Shown here: positions 7,421 to 16,765 of the stretch, piece by piece
How positions within the stretch are numbered: position 1 is the stretch's first letter
Layout: every line of letters starts with the position of its first letter
NCBI GenBank assembly: GCA_964400515.1
Contig: CAYNTJ010000013.1
Location: 1 to 38,580, forward strand
From: JAAYHV01 sp964400515
Lineage (GTDB): Bacteria; Bacillota; Clostridia; Peptostreptococcales; Anaerovoracaceae
DNA: 38,580 nucleotides
Direction: 5' to 3'
Notes under the pieces: generated by a model
The model's input: the letters and a program-made list of their open reading frames with translations, nothing else
Databases searched by the model: none
What the model was told of the DNA's origin: nothing
Made by a program: the position numbers and the translations under genes

Positions 7421-9379
7421 ATGGATTTTAAATTGGTATCGGAATATAAAATGATGGGAGATCAGACTGAAGCGGTGGATAACCTCTGCTCAGGATTTTT
7501 AAATGGTAAAAAATATCAGACTTTAATGGGAGTTACGGGATCAGGAAAAACTTTTACCATGGCCAATGTTATAGCAAAGCTAAACAAACCTACTTTGATA
7601 ATATCTCACAATAAAACCTTGGCAGCTCAGCTACATGGTGAGTTTAAAGAATTCTTTCCTGAAAATGCGGTGGAATATTTTGTTTCATATTATGATTATT
7701 ATCAACCGGAAGCATATGTGCCCACCACAGATACATACATCGAAAAGGATTCGGAAATAAATGCCGAGATAGAGAAATTAAGGCATTCGGCAACGGCAGC
7801 ACTTACAGAAAGAAAAGATGTAATTATTGTTGCAAGTGTGTCTTGTATATATGGACTCGGTAGTCCCTTTGATTATGAAAACCAAATGTTATCCTTAAGG
7901 CCCGGACAGATTAAGGGAAGAATGGAAATATTACACAAGCTTGTGGACATACAGTATTCAAGAAATGATATGGATTTTCAAAGGGGCTCCTTTAGAGCCC
8001 GGGGAGATATAATCGATATATATCCTGCAGGAGGAGACAGTGCTGTAAGAATAGAATTATTTGGTGACGAAATAGAAAGTATAAAAGAAATAAATCCTTT
8101 AACAGGAGAAATAATTGGATTAAGGAACCATATATCCATATATCCTGCATCCCATTATGTCACATCAAAAGAGAATATCGATATAGCTACAAGAACCATA
8201 AAGGAAGAACTTGAAGAAAGACTGACTTGGTTTAGGGACAGGGGCAAGCTTTTAGAGGCCCAAAGACTGGAACAAAGGACCAATTATGATTTGGAAATGC
8301 TTTCTGAGATAGGAACATGTAAGGGGATAGAAAACTATTCCAGACATCTAAATCTTTTAGAACCCGGCACTAGGCCATATACCTTGGTTGACTATTTTCC
8401 CGATGATTTTTTAATAATCGTAGACGAGTCCCATGTTATGATTCCCCAGCTTAGGGCCATGTATGCAGGGGACAGGTCCAGGAAGTCATCCTTGGTTGAT
8501 TACGGTTTTAGGTTGCCTTCGGCACTGGATAACAGGCCCCTTAAGTTTGAAGAATTTGAAGGATTGATTAATCAAATAATGTTTGTAAGTGCAACTCCTT
8601 CCCAGTATGAAAAGGATAAGGCCGGAGGTATTTCCGCAGAGCAGATAATAAGGCCCACGGGGTTACTTGACCCTATAATAGAAGTCAGGAAAACCGAAAA
8701 TCAAATAGATGATTTGATAGGTGAGCTTAATAGGGTTTCCGATAGAAACGAAAGAGCATTGGTTACTACCCTTACAAAGAAAATGTCCGAAGAGTTAACT
8801 AACTATTTGGAGGGAGTTGGAATAAGGGTTAGGTATTTGCATTCTGATGTGGACACCTTAGAGAGACTTGAAATTATAAGGGACCTAAGAAGAGGTGAAT
8901 TCGATGTTTTGGTTGGCATTAATTTATTGCGGGAGGGCTTGGATTTACCGGAGGTTTCTCTGGTGGCAATATTAGATGCGGACAAAGAAGGCTTTTTAAG
9001 AACCGAGACGTCTTTGGTACAGACTATAGGCAGAGCGGCAAGAAATGAAAACGGTAAGGTAATAATGTATGGTGACAGAATAAGTAAAGCCATGGAGTAT
9101 GCCATAAATGAAACAAAAAGAAGAAGAAAGATCCAAAACGATTTTAATGAAAAAAGCGGTATAATTCCAAGGAGTATCAACAAGCCTATCAGAGGAATCA
9201 TAGAAGCAACATCAGTGCTTGATGATCCGGGGAATAATCCTTCGGAAATGACAAAGAATGAACTCAATAAATATATTAAGAAGTTGGAAAAGGAAATGAA
9301 ACAGGCTGCGGCGGACTGGCAGTTCGAAAGGGCGGCTGAACTCAGAGATGTTATTATGGAATGTAAAGCGAGGATATAG
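7421..9379 (+). CDS. uvrB: Excinuclease ABC subunit B
   Basis: DNA-damage verification helicase-like subunit of nucleotide excision repair, acting with UvrA and UvrC. The protein is 652 residues. It has Walker A GVTGSGKT (37-44), the damage-probing beta-hairpin region YYDYYQPEAYVPTTDTYIEK, the DESHV box, FVSATPSQYE, the helicase segment REGLDLPEV, and the C-terminal UVR motif (about 615-650) that contacts UvrC. ATG 7421 is preferred over the in-frame GTG at 7415, because AAGG at 7412-7415 sits 5 bases before the ATG. It is transcribed from a LexA-boxed promoter and overlaps uvrA at TAGTG. No uvrC is seen in the window. Confidence 0.98.
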   Translation: MDFKLVSEYKMMGDQTEAVDNLCSGFLNGKKYQTLMGVTGSGKTFTMANVIAKLNKPTLIISHNKTLAAQLHGEFKEFFPENAVEYFVSYYDYYQPEAYVPTTDTYIEKDSEINAEIEKLRHSATAALTERKDVIIVASVSCIYGLGSPFDYENQMLSLRPGQIKGRMEILHKLVDIQYSRNDMDFQRGSFRARGDIIDIYPAGGDSAVRIELFGDEIESIKEINPLTGEIIGLRNHISIYPASHYVTSKENIDIATRTIKEELEERLTWFRDRGKLLEAQRLEQRTNYDLEMLSEIGTCKGIENYSRHLNLLEPGTRPYTLVDYFPDDFLIIVDESHVMIPQLRAMYAGDRSRKSSLVDYGFRLPSALDNRPLKFEEFEGLINQIMFVSATPSQYEKDKAGGISAEQIIRPTGLLDPIIEVRKTENQIDDLIGELNRVSDRNERALVTTLTKKMSEELTNYLEGVGIRVRYLHSDVDTLERLEIIRDLRRGEFDVLVGINLLREGLDLPEVSLVAILDADKEGFLRTETSLVQTIGRAARNENGKVIMYGDRISKAMEYAINETKRRRKIQNDFNEKSGIIPRSINKPIRGIIEATSVLDDPGNNPSEMTKNELNKYIKKLEKEMKQAAADWQFERAAELRDVIMECKARI

Positions 9380-12210
9380 TGGGGAAAAATATTAAGATTA
9401 AAGGTGCCAAGGCACATAATTTAAAAAACATTGATTTAGTAATACCCAGAGATGAATTTGTTGTTTTAACCGGTCTTTCCGGCTCGGGCAAATCATCTTT
9501 GGCTTTTGATACTATTTATGCCGAAGGCCAAAGAAGGTATATTGAAAGTCTGTCTGCTTATGCAAGGCAGTTTTTGGGTCAAATGGATAAGCCGGATGTG
9601 GAAAGCATTGAAGGACTTTCCCCTGCTATTTCCATTGATCAGAAAACCACCAGTAAAAACCCCAGATCCACGGTGGGAACAGTAACGGAAATATATGATT
9701 ATTTGAGACTTTTGTATGCAAGGGTTGGGATTCCCCATTGCCATATTTGTGGCAGAGAGATTAAAAGCCAAAGTGTGGATCAAATAGTGGATAGCCTTAT
9801 GGAATTTGGTGTGGGCAGCAAAATAATGGTATTGGCCCCTGTAATTAGAAGCAGAAAGGGAGAGTATCAACAGCTATTCACAAGAATCAAAAAAGAAGGC
9901 TTTGTCAGAGTAAGGGTAGATAATGAAATATATTTGTTAGAAGAGGACGAAATAAAACTCGACAAAAATATTAAGCATAATATTGAAATAGTTGTGGACA
10001 GAATAGTTATTAAAGATGATATTGAAGGGCGTCTCTCGGAATCCGTGGAGCTTGCCATAGAACATGGAGACGGACTGGTAAATGTTATAAATATAGATAG
10101 CGGAGAGGAAAAGCTGTACAGTACCAAGCTGTCTTGCCCGGAGCATGGCGTCAGTTTGGAAGAGCTGGAACCCAGAACTTTTTCCTTCAATAGCCCCTTT
10201 GGTGCTTGCCCCCATTGTATGGGCTTGGGTTTTACTCAAAGAATAATATCGGAAAACCTTATTAAAGACACGACAGTCAGTATTGTGGACGGAGCTTTGG
10301 GTAATGTTTTTGGTCCTTTGGATTCCATGGGATATTACAGGCAAGTGCTTAATGCCCTGGCGGAATATCATAAAACAGATCTAAACCTTCCCTATGAAAA
10401 GCTACCCGAGAAGTTTTTAAATGATTTATTTTTTGGTACGGATGAAAGAAAAATAAAATATAAATATACCAGCAAAAATACCGGAGCGGTTTCCCACATG
10501 AATCATACTTTTGAAGGCATTGTCAACAGCTTGGAAAGAAGATACAGGGAAACGGACTCTGAATATATTAAGGAGAAAATCGGAAAGCTTATGGAACTTA
10601 AGCCTTGTCCGGAATGTCAGGGTAAAAGACTAAAACCTGAGGTTCTTGCAGTTACGGTGGCGGGCAAAAATATTTCCCAAATAACGGATATGTCCATTAA
10701 AGATGCTTCAAAATTTTTCAATGGCTTAAAGCTAAGGGAAAATCAAATGATTATAGCAAGGGAAATAATTAAGGAAATAAATGAAAGGTTAAATTTCTTG
10801 GTTAATGTGGGCCTGGACTATCTTACAATGTCAAGAAACAGCGGTACATTAAGCGGAGGAGAAGCTCAAAGAATTAGATTGGCCACCCAAATAGGTTCAA
10901 AGCTAATGGGTGTATTATACATATTGGATGAACCTAGCATCGGTTTGCATCAGAGGGATAACGGAAAACTTTTGGAAACCCTAAGGGAATTAACTGATAT
11001 CGGCAATACCCTTTTGGTGGTGGAACATGACGAAGAAACCATGTTGGCTGCAGACCATATTATAGATATCGGACCCGGAGCCGGCATAAACGGAGGAGAA
11101 GTGGTCGCCCAAGGAACGGCGGAGGATATAATGAACAATCCAAAGTCAATTACAGGAAAATATCTGTCCGGTGAATATTCTATTGCTGTACCCAAAGAAA
11201 GAAGAGGGGGCAACGGAAATTCATTAGTCATCAAGGGAGCCAAAGAAAACAACTTAAAGAATATCGATGTGGAATTCCCTTTGGGTAAATTTGTATGTGT
11301 TACGGGAGTGTCAGGCTCGGGAAAGAGCAGCCTGGTTAATGAAATATTATATAAGGGCACATCAATGATCACCAATAAGACCTTGGCAAAGCCGGGTAAG
11401 CATGATGAAATTCTGGGAATAAACAATATAGATAAGGTTATTGATATAAATCAGTCGCCGATAGGCAAAACCCCAAGATCAAATCCGGCTACATACACGG
11501 GCATGTTTACCGCCATAAGGGATCTTTTTGCATCACTGCCGGAGGCTAAGATGAGGGGCTATGATAAGGGCAGATTCAGCTTTAATGTAAAAGGCGGAAG
11601 GTGCGAAGCATGTAAGGGGGACGGAATATTAAAAATTGAGATGCATTTCCTTCCCGATGTATATGTTCCATGTGATGTGTGTAAAGGGAAAAGATATAAC
11701 AGGGAGACATTAGAGGTCAAATATAAAGGGAAAAGCATATTTGATGTTTTGGATATGAGTATTACTGAAGGGCTTGAGTTTTTTAAGAATAATCCATATA
11801 TAATGAGACATCTGGAAACCTTGGATAGCGTGGGATTGGGATATATTAAACTGGGGCAACCTTCCACCACCTTAAGCGGTGGGGAAGCCCAAAGAATAAA
11901 ATTAGCCACAGAGCTTTCAAAGAGAAGCACGGGTAATACATTATACATATTGGATGAGCCCACCACGGGACTTCATTTTGCTGATGTGGATAAGCTTCTA
12001 ACGGTATTGGATAAATTAGTGGATGCCGGTAACAGTGTGGTTGTTATTGAACATAACCTGGATGTTATTAAGAGGGCTGACTATATTATCGACTTAGGAC
12101 CTGAAGGCGGAGATGGCGGGGGCCTGGTTATTGCCACGGGCACTCCGGAAGAAATAACACAAAATGAACAATCATATACGGGTGAATATTTAAAAAGGGT
12201 TATCAGTTGA
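9379..12210 (+). CDS. uvrA: Excinuclease ABC subunit A
   Basis: Damage-recognition ATPase of nucleotide excision repair, 943 residues, with two ABC modules. The first Walker A is GLSGSGKS (32-39) and the first signature is LSGGEAQR near residue 490. The second Walker A is GVSGSGKS near 643 and the second signature lies near 831. Cys pairs CHIC (about 121-124) and CPHC in the middle, and CEAC...CDVC near 741-767, are the zinc modules. The start is GTG at 9379, overlapping the uvrB stop by one base (TAGTG), so it is translationally coupled to uvrB and shares its SOS control. The stop codon lies within the terminator hairpin. Confidence 0.98.
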   Translation: MGKNIKIKGAKAHNLKNIDLVIPRDEFVVLTGLSGSGKSSLAFDTIYAEGQRRYIESLSAYARQFLGQMDKPDVESIEGLSPAISIDQKTTSKNPRSTVGTVTEIYDYLRLLYARVGIPHCHICGREIKSQSVDQIVDSLMEFGVGSKIMVLAPVIRSRKGEYQQLFTRIKKEGFVRVRVDNEIYLLEEDEIKLDKNIKHNIEIVVDRIVIKDDIEGRLSESVELAIEHGDGLVNVINIDSGEEKLYSTKLSCPEHGVSLEELEPRTFSFNSPFGACPHCMGLGFTQRIISENLIKDTTVSIVDGALGNVFGPLDSMGYYRQVLNALAEYHKTDLNLPYEKLPEKFLNDLFFGTDERKIKYKYTSKNTGAVSHMNHTFEGIVNSLERRYRETDSEYIKEKIGKLMELKPCPECQGKRLKPEVLAVTVAGKNISQITDMSIKDASKFFNGLKLRENQMIIAREIIKEINERLNFLVNVGLDYLTMSRNSGTLSGGEAQRIRLATQIGSKLMGVLYILDEPSIGLHQRDNGKLLETLRELTDIGNTLLVVEHDEETMLAADHIIDIGPGAGINGGEVVAQGTAEDIMNNPKSITGKYLSGEYSIAVPKERRGGNGNSLVIKGAKENNLKNIDVEFPLGKFVCVTGVSGSGKSSLVNEILYKGTSMITNKTLAKPGKHDEILGINNIDKVIDINQSPIGKTPRSNPATYTGMFTAIRDLFASLPEAKMRGYDKGRFSFNVKGGRCEACKGDGILKIEMHFLPDVYVPCDVCKGKRYNRETLEVKYKGKSIFDVLDMSITEGLEFFKNNPYIMRHLETLDSVGLGYIKLGQPSTTLSGGEAQRIKLATELSKRSTGNTLYILDEPTTGLHFADVDKLLTVLDKLVDAGNSVVVIEHNLDVIKRADYIIDLGPEGGDGGGLVIATGTPEEITQNEQSYTGEYLKRVIS

Positions 12211-12228
12211 TAACCCTTAGTTAATTAT
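12195..12228. terminator. Terminator hairpin between convergent uvrA and pncB
   Basis: AAGGGTTATCA (12195-12205) is the exact complement of 12208-12218, giving a GGGTTATC stem with an AGTT loop. The uvrA stop codon is inside it. The T-tail is interrupted (TTAATTATTT), so strength is uncertain. It may serve both directions. Confidence 0.65.
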
Positions 12229-13652
12229 TTAGTATAGCTATTGATCAAATCATGCTTGATTTCCCACAAGTCTTTTGATAGGTCCACATAATAGGTTTGA
12301 GGATTTTCAAATCTTAGAGTTTCACTCCATAAGGTTTTGATTTCTCCGGCGCAGTATGCCTTTATATCTTCGATATCAGGAGACTCATATATGCACTTTC
12401 CTTTATCGAAAAGTTGTACTCTTAAATCCTTCACATAATAGTCAGTAAGTTCCTTCTTTTTCCAAATCGCATTTGGATCAAAAATAGTATAGCTTTTGCT
12501 TTCGTCAATGGTTTCATCAAACAGTGTTATAACATCGCCCAGCATCTTCTTTGTCTCTTTGCTATAAAATCTATAAAGCTTTTTAAATCCCGGATTGGTA
12601 ATTTTTTCCACATTTTCCGAAAGCTTTATCTTAGGCATCATCTTGCCGTCCATATCAAGCCCCGACAGCTTATATACACCACCGAATACGGGTTCTGATT
12701 TGGCAGTTATGAGTCTTTCGCCCACGCCAAAGGAATCAATTTTAGCTCCTTCCAAAATAACATCCCTTATAATATATTCATCCAAAGAATTGGAAACAAT
12801 AATCTTACAATCCGAAAGTCCCTCGGCATCCAGCATTCTTCTTGCTTTTTTTGTTAAGTAAGCTATATCTCCGCTATCTATTCTAATCCCCATCTTCTTG
12901 GGTTGCATTTCTTTAAAAACCTTTATGGCTGCAGGGACTCCTGATTTCAAAACATTATAGGTGTCCACCAGCAATACGGCGTTTTCGGGATATATCTTTG
13001 CATATGCTTTGAAGGCATCATATTCACTTGGGAACATTTGAACCCAGCTGTGGGCCATTGTTCCCAGGGCGGATATTCCATAATCTCTGTCAGCGATGGC
13101 ACATGCAGTACCTGCGCAGCCTCCGATGTAAGCGGCCCTTGCCCCGTATATAGCTGCAGAAGCGCCGTGGGCCCTTCTGGTTCCGAATTCCATAACAGGT
13201 CTCCCGTTGGCTGCCCTTACTATTCTGTTTGCTTTTGTTGCTATAAGGCTTTGATGATTGATAGTGAGAAGTATCATGGTTTCTACTAACTGAGCTTGAA
13301 TTACCGGTCCCTTTACCGTGATTATCGGTTCATGGGGGAAAATCGGTGTTCCCTCGGGAACTGCCCACACATCACAAGTGAACTTGAAGTCCAACAGAAA
13401 TTGCAAAAAATCTTCGTCAAAATAGCCTTTAGTTCTTAAATAATCGATATCTTCATTGGTGAAACTGAGATTTTTAAAGTAGTCGATAAGCTGTTCTACG
13501 CCTGCCATTATGGCAAAACCGCCTCCGTCGGGAACATTTCGAAAAAACATGTCAAAGCATGCTTCCTTGTCTCTCATCTCAGTTCTAAAATAACCATTGG
13601 CCATAGTGATTTCATAAAAATCAGTTAGCATGGTTAAGTTGATTTTGTTCAT
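12225..13652 (-). CDS. pncB: Nicotinate phosphoribosyltransferase
   Basis: Salvage enzyme converting nicotinate, PRPP and ATP to nicotinate mononucleotide in NAD synthesis. The protein is 475 residues, the usual length of the long Firmicute form. Recognisable parts are the N-terminal LTMLTDFYEITMANGYF, EFGTRRAHG, the MAHSWVQMF segment containing the phosphorylated His, DTYNVLKSGVPAA, and IRIDSGDIAYLTKKARRML with the PRPP-binding region. RBS GGAGG is on the minus strand shortly before ATG 13652. The gene lies 22 bases after the MltG-like gene and shares its promoter. Confidence 0.96.
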   Translation of the reverse strand: MNKINLTMLTDFYEITMANGYFRTEMRDKEACFDMFFRNVPDGGGFAIMAGVEQLIDYFKNLSFTNEDIDYLRTKGYFDEDFLQFLLDFKFTCDVWAVPEGTPIFPHEPIITVKGPVIQAQLVETMILLTINHQSLIATKANRIVRAANGRPVMEFGTRRAHGASAAIYGARAAYIGGCAGTACAIADRDYGISALGTMAHSWVQMFPSEYDAFKAYAKIYPENAVLLVDTYNVLKSGVPAAIKVFKEMQPKKMGIRIDSGDIAYLTKKARRMLDAEGLSDCKIIVSNSLDEYIIRDVILEGAKIDSFGVGERLITAKSEPVFGGVYKLSGLDMDGKMMPKIKLSENVEKITNPGFKKLYRFYSKETKKMLGDVITLFDETIDESKSYTIFDPNAIWKKKELTDYYVKDLRVQLFDKGKCIYESPDIEDIKAYCAGEIKTLWSETLRFENPQTYYVDLSKDLWEIKHDLINSYTK

Positions 13653-13674
13653 TTTAATTTACCTCCGGTGATAC

Positions 13675-14166
13675 TTAGAAAGTGATTACATTCAAAATAC
13701 TTTCCAAACTAGTATTCTTTCTGAAACTGTAAGTACCCGCCTTAATATTTTCAGGTTTTCCGCCAAAGCTTTCAACAGCATCGGAGTACTGTTTGTAGTC
13801 GTCAAAAAAGTTTGCCGAAATTAGTGAATCAACCGCAGCTTTTGCAGATCCTCCCTGTATGGTAACAGTTACATCTTCCTTTAACTTGCCTTCAACAAAC
13901 ATTGAACCGGCAGCTATTGTGGGCTCCTTTGTGGCTTCTTCCTCCGGCTCTTCCTGGGGTTCTTCTTCTACGGGTTCTTCTTCCTCTTCTTCTGGCAGCT
14001 GGATTTCTTCTATGACAGTATCGTTGTTTCTGTTTTCCAAAACCTTTTCGGGGTAATCTAAAATAATATCCAATCTCCAATAGATAAGAATTGCGGCGGC
14101 AGTCAGTATTAGAGCTGCCAGTATAAGGTCATTAATGTTGTAAAAAAAGTTTTTTATGTGTTTCAT
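13675..14166 (-). CDS. Membrane-anchored MltG/YceG N-domain-like protein, no catalytic domain
   Basis: A 163-residue protein of uncertain role. It has one transmembrane segment (about residues 14-30), a highly acidic linker (residues 54-80, mostly Glu with Pro), then a folded C-terminal part whose end, IKAGTYSFRKNTSLESILN, resembles the LysM-like part of the endolytic transglycosylase MltG (the GTY...S...IL pattern). The catalytic YceG domain of MltG, which carries its active-site Glu, is missing, so it is unlikely to cut glycan alone. A peptidoglycan-related role outside the membrane is inference. RBS AAGGAGA precedes the ATG. It is first in a two-gene unit with pncB. Confidence 0.75.
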   Translation of the reverse strand: MKHIKNFFYNINDLILAALILTAAAILIYWRLDIILDYPEKVLENRNNDTVIEEIQLPEEEEEEPVEEEPQEEPEEEATKEPTIAAGSMFVEGKLKEDVTVTIQGGSAKAAVDSLISANFFDDYKQYSDAVESFGGKPENIKAGTYSFRKNTSLESILNVITF

Positions 14167-14189
14167 TATTATGTCTCCTTATCATTCAT

Positions 14190-14218
14190 ATGATAACATA
14201 CTTCTATTCATATCTCAA
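14190..14218 (-). promoter_or_regulatory. Promoter of the MltG-like gene and pncB
   Basis: Minus strand TTGAGA (complement of 14213-14218), a 17-base spacer and TATCAT (complement of 14190-14195), about 24 bases before the start codon. Confidence 0.65.
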
Positions 14219-14248
14219 TTAAAATATGTTAAGTAAAGGGCTGCACAG

Positions 14249-14277
14249 TTGTAATACAGCAGCTATTGTGTTAAAAT
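14249..14277 (+). promoter_or_regulatory. Promoter of the pseudouridine synthase / lepB / smpB unit
   Basis: TTGTAA (14249-14254), 17-base spacer, TAAAAT (14272-14277), 26 bases upstream of the TTG start at 14304. This also argues that the reading frame upstream of 14304 is not translated. Confidence 0.6.
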
Positions 14278-14303
14278 TAGGTGCATATTATTGGAGGTGT
14301 AAT

Positions 14304-15272
14304 TTGAAGGAAATATTGATCGCGGAAAACGACAGCAACCAAAGACTGGATAGGTTTTTGAAAAAATATCTTAAAAAAGCTTCTTTGAGTTACATATATA
14401 GAATAATAAGGAAAGATGTTAAGGTTAACGGCAAAAGGGAAAAAGAGGACTATATTTTAAGCAAGGGAGACATCTTAAAGCTTTATATATCCGATGATGA
14501 TATTGAAAGATTGACTTATAGGGATAAAAGGCAAAGGGCAAAAAAACAGTTTAATGTTATATATGAGGATTCGAATATCCTGATTGTTGACAAGCCCTTT
14601 GGACTTCTTACCCATGGGGATCAAAATGAAAAGAAGAATCATTTGGCAAATCAAGTGATGGATTACCTTATTGAAGAGGGGGAATATGTTCCCGGCATGG
14701 AGAAAAGCTTTTCACCGGCACCGGCAAACAGATTGGATAGGAATACTACAGGCCTTGTAATCTTTGGAAAAAATGCGGCGGCTTTAAAAGAGCTAAATAG
14801 AATGATTCGAGACAGAAATTGTATAGATAAGTACTATTTGACCATAGTAAAGGGTAAAATAGACAAGGAAATTACATTAAAGTCAAAAATGATTAAGGAC
14901 GAGGTCAAAAATCAGATTGAAGTTCTTTCCATTGATTCAAATGAAGGGAAAGAAATGGAAACGGTAATTTACCCTGTGGAGATTTTGAAGGGATATACTT
15001 TGGTAAAGGTAAAGATAATAACCGGTAGAACACATCAGATAAGGGCTCACTTATCAAGCATTGGCCATCCCATAATAGGGGACACAAAATACGGAGACAG
15101 AAAAGTAAACTCTGTGTTTAAAAAGCAGGGGCTTGATACACAGCTTTTGCATAGCTACATGATAGAGTTTAAAAGTGCGGGTGAAACCTTTGAATATTTA
15201 AAAGAAAGAAGTTTCACAGCACCGATTCCGACGGATTTTAAAAAGATAATGGAGAGCATCAATGGAAGATAG
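14304..15272 (+). CDS. RluA-family pseudouridine synthase (RluD/YlyB-like)
   Basis: RNA-modifying enzyme that isomerises uridine to pseudouridine, probably in 23S rRNA. The protein is 322 residues. An S4 RNA-binding domain lies at about 12-65 (RLDRFLKKYL, VKVNGKREKEDYIL). The catalytic domain follows, with the active-site Asp145 in NRLDRNTTGLVIF and the family motif GRTHQIRAHLSSIGHPIIGD. The start is TTG at 14304: GGAGGTG at 14293-14299 fits it well and the protein then begins at the expected point. The track-length frame up to ATG 14226 lacks an RBS and covers the promoter. The 3' end overlaps lepB by 11 bases. Exact target uridine is not deducible. Confidence 0.93.
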   Translation: MKEILIAENDSNQRLDRFLKKYLKKASLSYIYRIIRKDVKVNGKREKEDYILSKGDILKLYISDDDIERLTYRDKRQRAKKQFNVIYEDSNILIVDKPFGLLTHGDQNEKKNHLANQVMDYLIEEGEYVPGMEKSFSPAPANRLDRNTTGLVIFGKNAAALKELNRMIRDRNCIDKYYLTIVKGKIDKEITLKSKMIKDEVKNQIEVLSIDSNEGKEMETVIYPVEILKGYTLVKVKIITGRTHQIRAHLSSIGHPIIGDTKYGDRKVNSVFKKQGLDTQLLHSYMIEFKSAGETFEYLKERSFTAPIPTDFKKIMESINGR

Positions 15273-15822
15273 ATTGCAGGAAGAAGAAATTATACAAAAA
15301 AAGGGTAGTTCGTTAAAGGAATGGATTAAGGATATTTTAATAGCACTTGTTATAGCTGTTATTGTTTTGCAATTCATTAAGCCTACAATAGTTAAGGAAA
15401 GCTCAATGGAGCCTACCCTTTATGAAAATAACTATATACTATTAAACAAAAAGGCTTATGTTTTTGAAGGTCCAAGCAGAGGAGATATTATAGTCTTTAA
15501 AAGCGAAATATTAGATAAAAACGGAAATCCCAAATGGCTTATCAAAAGAGTTATAGGGGTGCCGGGGGATGTGATTACCATAGCAAACGGCAAGGTACAG
15601 ATTAACGGCAAGCTGTTTGAAGAGGAGCATATAAAGGATGGCGTCACCGATGGCGAAGTAATAAATTTTGAAGTGCCTGACGGAGAATATTTTGTTATGG
15701 GGGATAATAGGCTTGTTAGCTTAGATAGCAGATATGATGAGGTTGGTACTGTTTTAGAAGAAAGTATTGAGGGGAAAGCCTTTTTCAGGCTTTATCCTGT
15801 GGGAGAATTTGGAGTAATATAG
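15262..15822 (+). CDS. lepB: Signal peptidase I
   Basis: Membrane serine protease that removes signal peptides from exported proteins. The protein is 186 residues. It has one N-terminal transmembrane segment (about 24-40), catalytic Ser48 in KESSMEPTL, catalytic Lys95 in WLIKRVIGVPGD, and the C-terminal box GDNRLVSLDSRY. The single-span short form is typical of Firmicute SipS-like enzymes. It overlaps the end of the pseudouridine synthase gene, with GGAG just before the ATG, and sits 4 bases before smpB. Confidence 0.96.
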   Translation: MEDRLQEEEIIQKKGSSLKEWIKDILIALVIAVIVLQFIKPTIVKESSMEPTLYENNYILLNKKAYVFEGPSRGDIIVFKSEILDKNGNPKWLIKRVIGVPGDVITIANGKVQINGKLFEEEHIKDGVTDGEVINFEVPDGEYFVMGDNRLVSLDSRYDEVGTVLEESIEGKAFFRLYPVGEFGVI

Positions 15823-15826
15823 AGAC

Positions 15827-16291
15827 ATGGCTAAAGGCAGTAAGAAAATAATTGTTAATAATAAAAAGGCTAGGCATGACTATTTTATAGAGGACACTTA
15901 TGAAGCCGGTTTGGTATTAACCGGAACTGAGATAAAGTCCATAAGGAATGGTAAGGTTAGCATAAAAGAAAGTTATGCAAGGATAGAAAAGGGAGAACTG
16001 TTTATCTATGGGATGCATATAAGTCCATATGAGCAGGGCAATATTTTTAATGTTGATCCCTTGAGACCGAGGAAACTTTTGTTACATAAAAAGGAGATTG
16101 ACAAGATAATGGGTCAAATCAAATTGAATGGTCTCACATTGGTTCCCCTTAATATATATATCAATGAGGATGGCAGGGCTAAAATGGAATTGGCTTTAGC
16201 CCGGGGCAAGAAATTATATGATAAAAGGGACACAATGGCAAAGAAGGACTCGGACAGAAGGATGGAAAGGGCCATGAAAAAGAATATATAA
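15827..16291 (+). CDS. smpB: SsrA-binding protein SmpB
   Basis: Partner of tmRNA that delivers it to stalled ribosomes in trans-translation. At 154 residues it has the normal length. Signature segments are KIIVNNKKARHDYFIEDTYE, AGLVLTGTEIKSIRNGKVSI, and the basic C-terminal tail GKKLYDKRDTMAKKDSDRRM, which acts in the ribosomal mRNA channel. The tmRNA gene follows 85 bases downstream with its own promoter, the usual Firmicute arrangement. Confidence 0.97.
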   Translation: MAKGSKKIIVNNKKARHDYFIEDTYEAGLVLTGTEIKSIRNGKVSIKESYARIEKGELFIYGMHISPYEQGNIFNVDPLRPRKLLLHKKEIDKIMGQIKLNGLTLVPLNIYINEDGRAKMELALARGKKLYDKRDTMAKKDSDRRMERAMKKNI

Positions 16292-16318
16292 TTTCATTAA
16301 ATATCCACAATTTTAATA

Positions 16319-16346
16319 TTGACATTACTAGTGGTGATGTTAATAT
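16319..16346 (+). promoter_or_regulatory. Promoter of tmRNA
   Basis: TTGACA at 16319-16324, a 16-base spacer and TAATAT at 16341-16346. Transcription would start about 25 bases before the mature 5' end, leaving a short leader for RNase P removal. Confidence 0.65.
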
Positions 16347-16376
16347 ATACATATAAGAACACTTGTTTTAACTTCT

Positions 16377-16729
16377 GGGGATGTAATGGTTTCGACAGGG
16401 GTGTTGAAGTGGGATAAGCGAGCCGTAGTGCCAAGTCTACGTTAAAAGTGGCCGTTAAATATAAACGCTAAAAATAATAACAATTTCGCATTAGCTGCGT
16501 AGTCAGCCCGCGCGTCTACTATAATTAACCTACAGGTTATAGATTAGACGTCAAACATGTAGGAAAACCTTGCAAGAGTTCTCGGTATTGTAAGGGACCA
16601 ACGAGATAGCGAATCCTTTAGCTTGCTAATAGGCGATTGGATTTGCGAAATATAAATTATTAGCTTCGCTCGAAGAAAGTCTCATGAATGTGCTTTTGGA
16701 CGTGGGTTCGACTCCCACCATTTCCACCA
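16377..16729 (+). ncRNA. ssrA: Transfer-messenger RNA (tmRNA)
   Basis: Rescues stalled ribosomes and tags unfinished proteins for degradation. The 5' end GGGGATGTAATGGTTTCGAC and the 3' end with T-arm GTGGGTTCGACTCCCAC and encoded ACCA (16726-16729) form the tRNA-like domain; GGGGATG pairs with CATTTCC in the acceptor stem. The tag frame starts at GCT 16467 and ends at TAG 16500-16502. It encodes AKNNNNFALAA, and the alanine carried by tmRNA would precede this. The FALAA ending is the standard protease recognition tail. Length is 353 bases. It lies just after smpB. Confidence 0.97.
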
Positions 16730-16738
16730 CAAATAATT

Positions 16739-16765
16739 GCTTCAGGTAAATGCCTGGAGCTTTTT
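16739..16765 (+). terminator. Rho-independent terminator of tmRNA
   Basis: GCTTCAGG (16739-16746) pairs with CCTGGAGC (16753-16760, one wobble) around a 6-base loop, followed by TTTTT. Confidence 0.92.

Noticed and set aside
13859..14056. Plus-strand frame rich in Ser and Gly opposite the MltG-like gene
   Set aside because: It is the mirror of the Glu/Pro linker (GAA/CCT repeats) and has no RBS or promoter.
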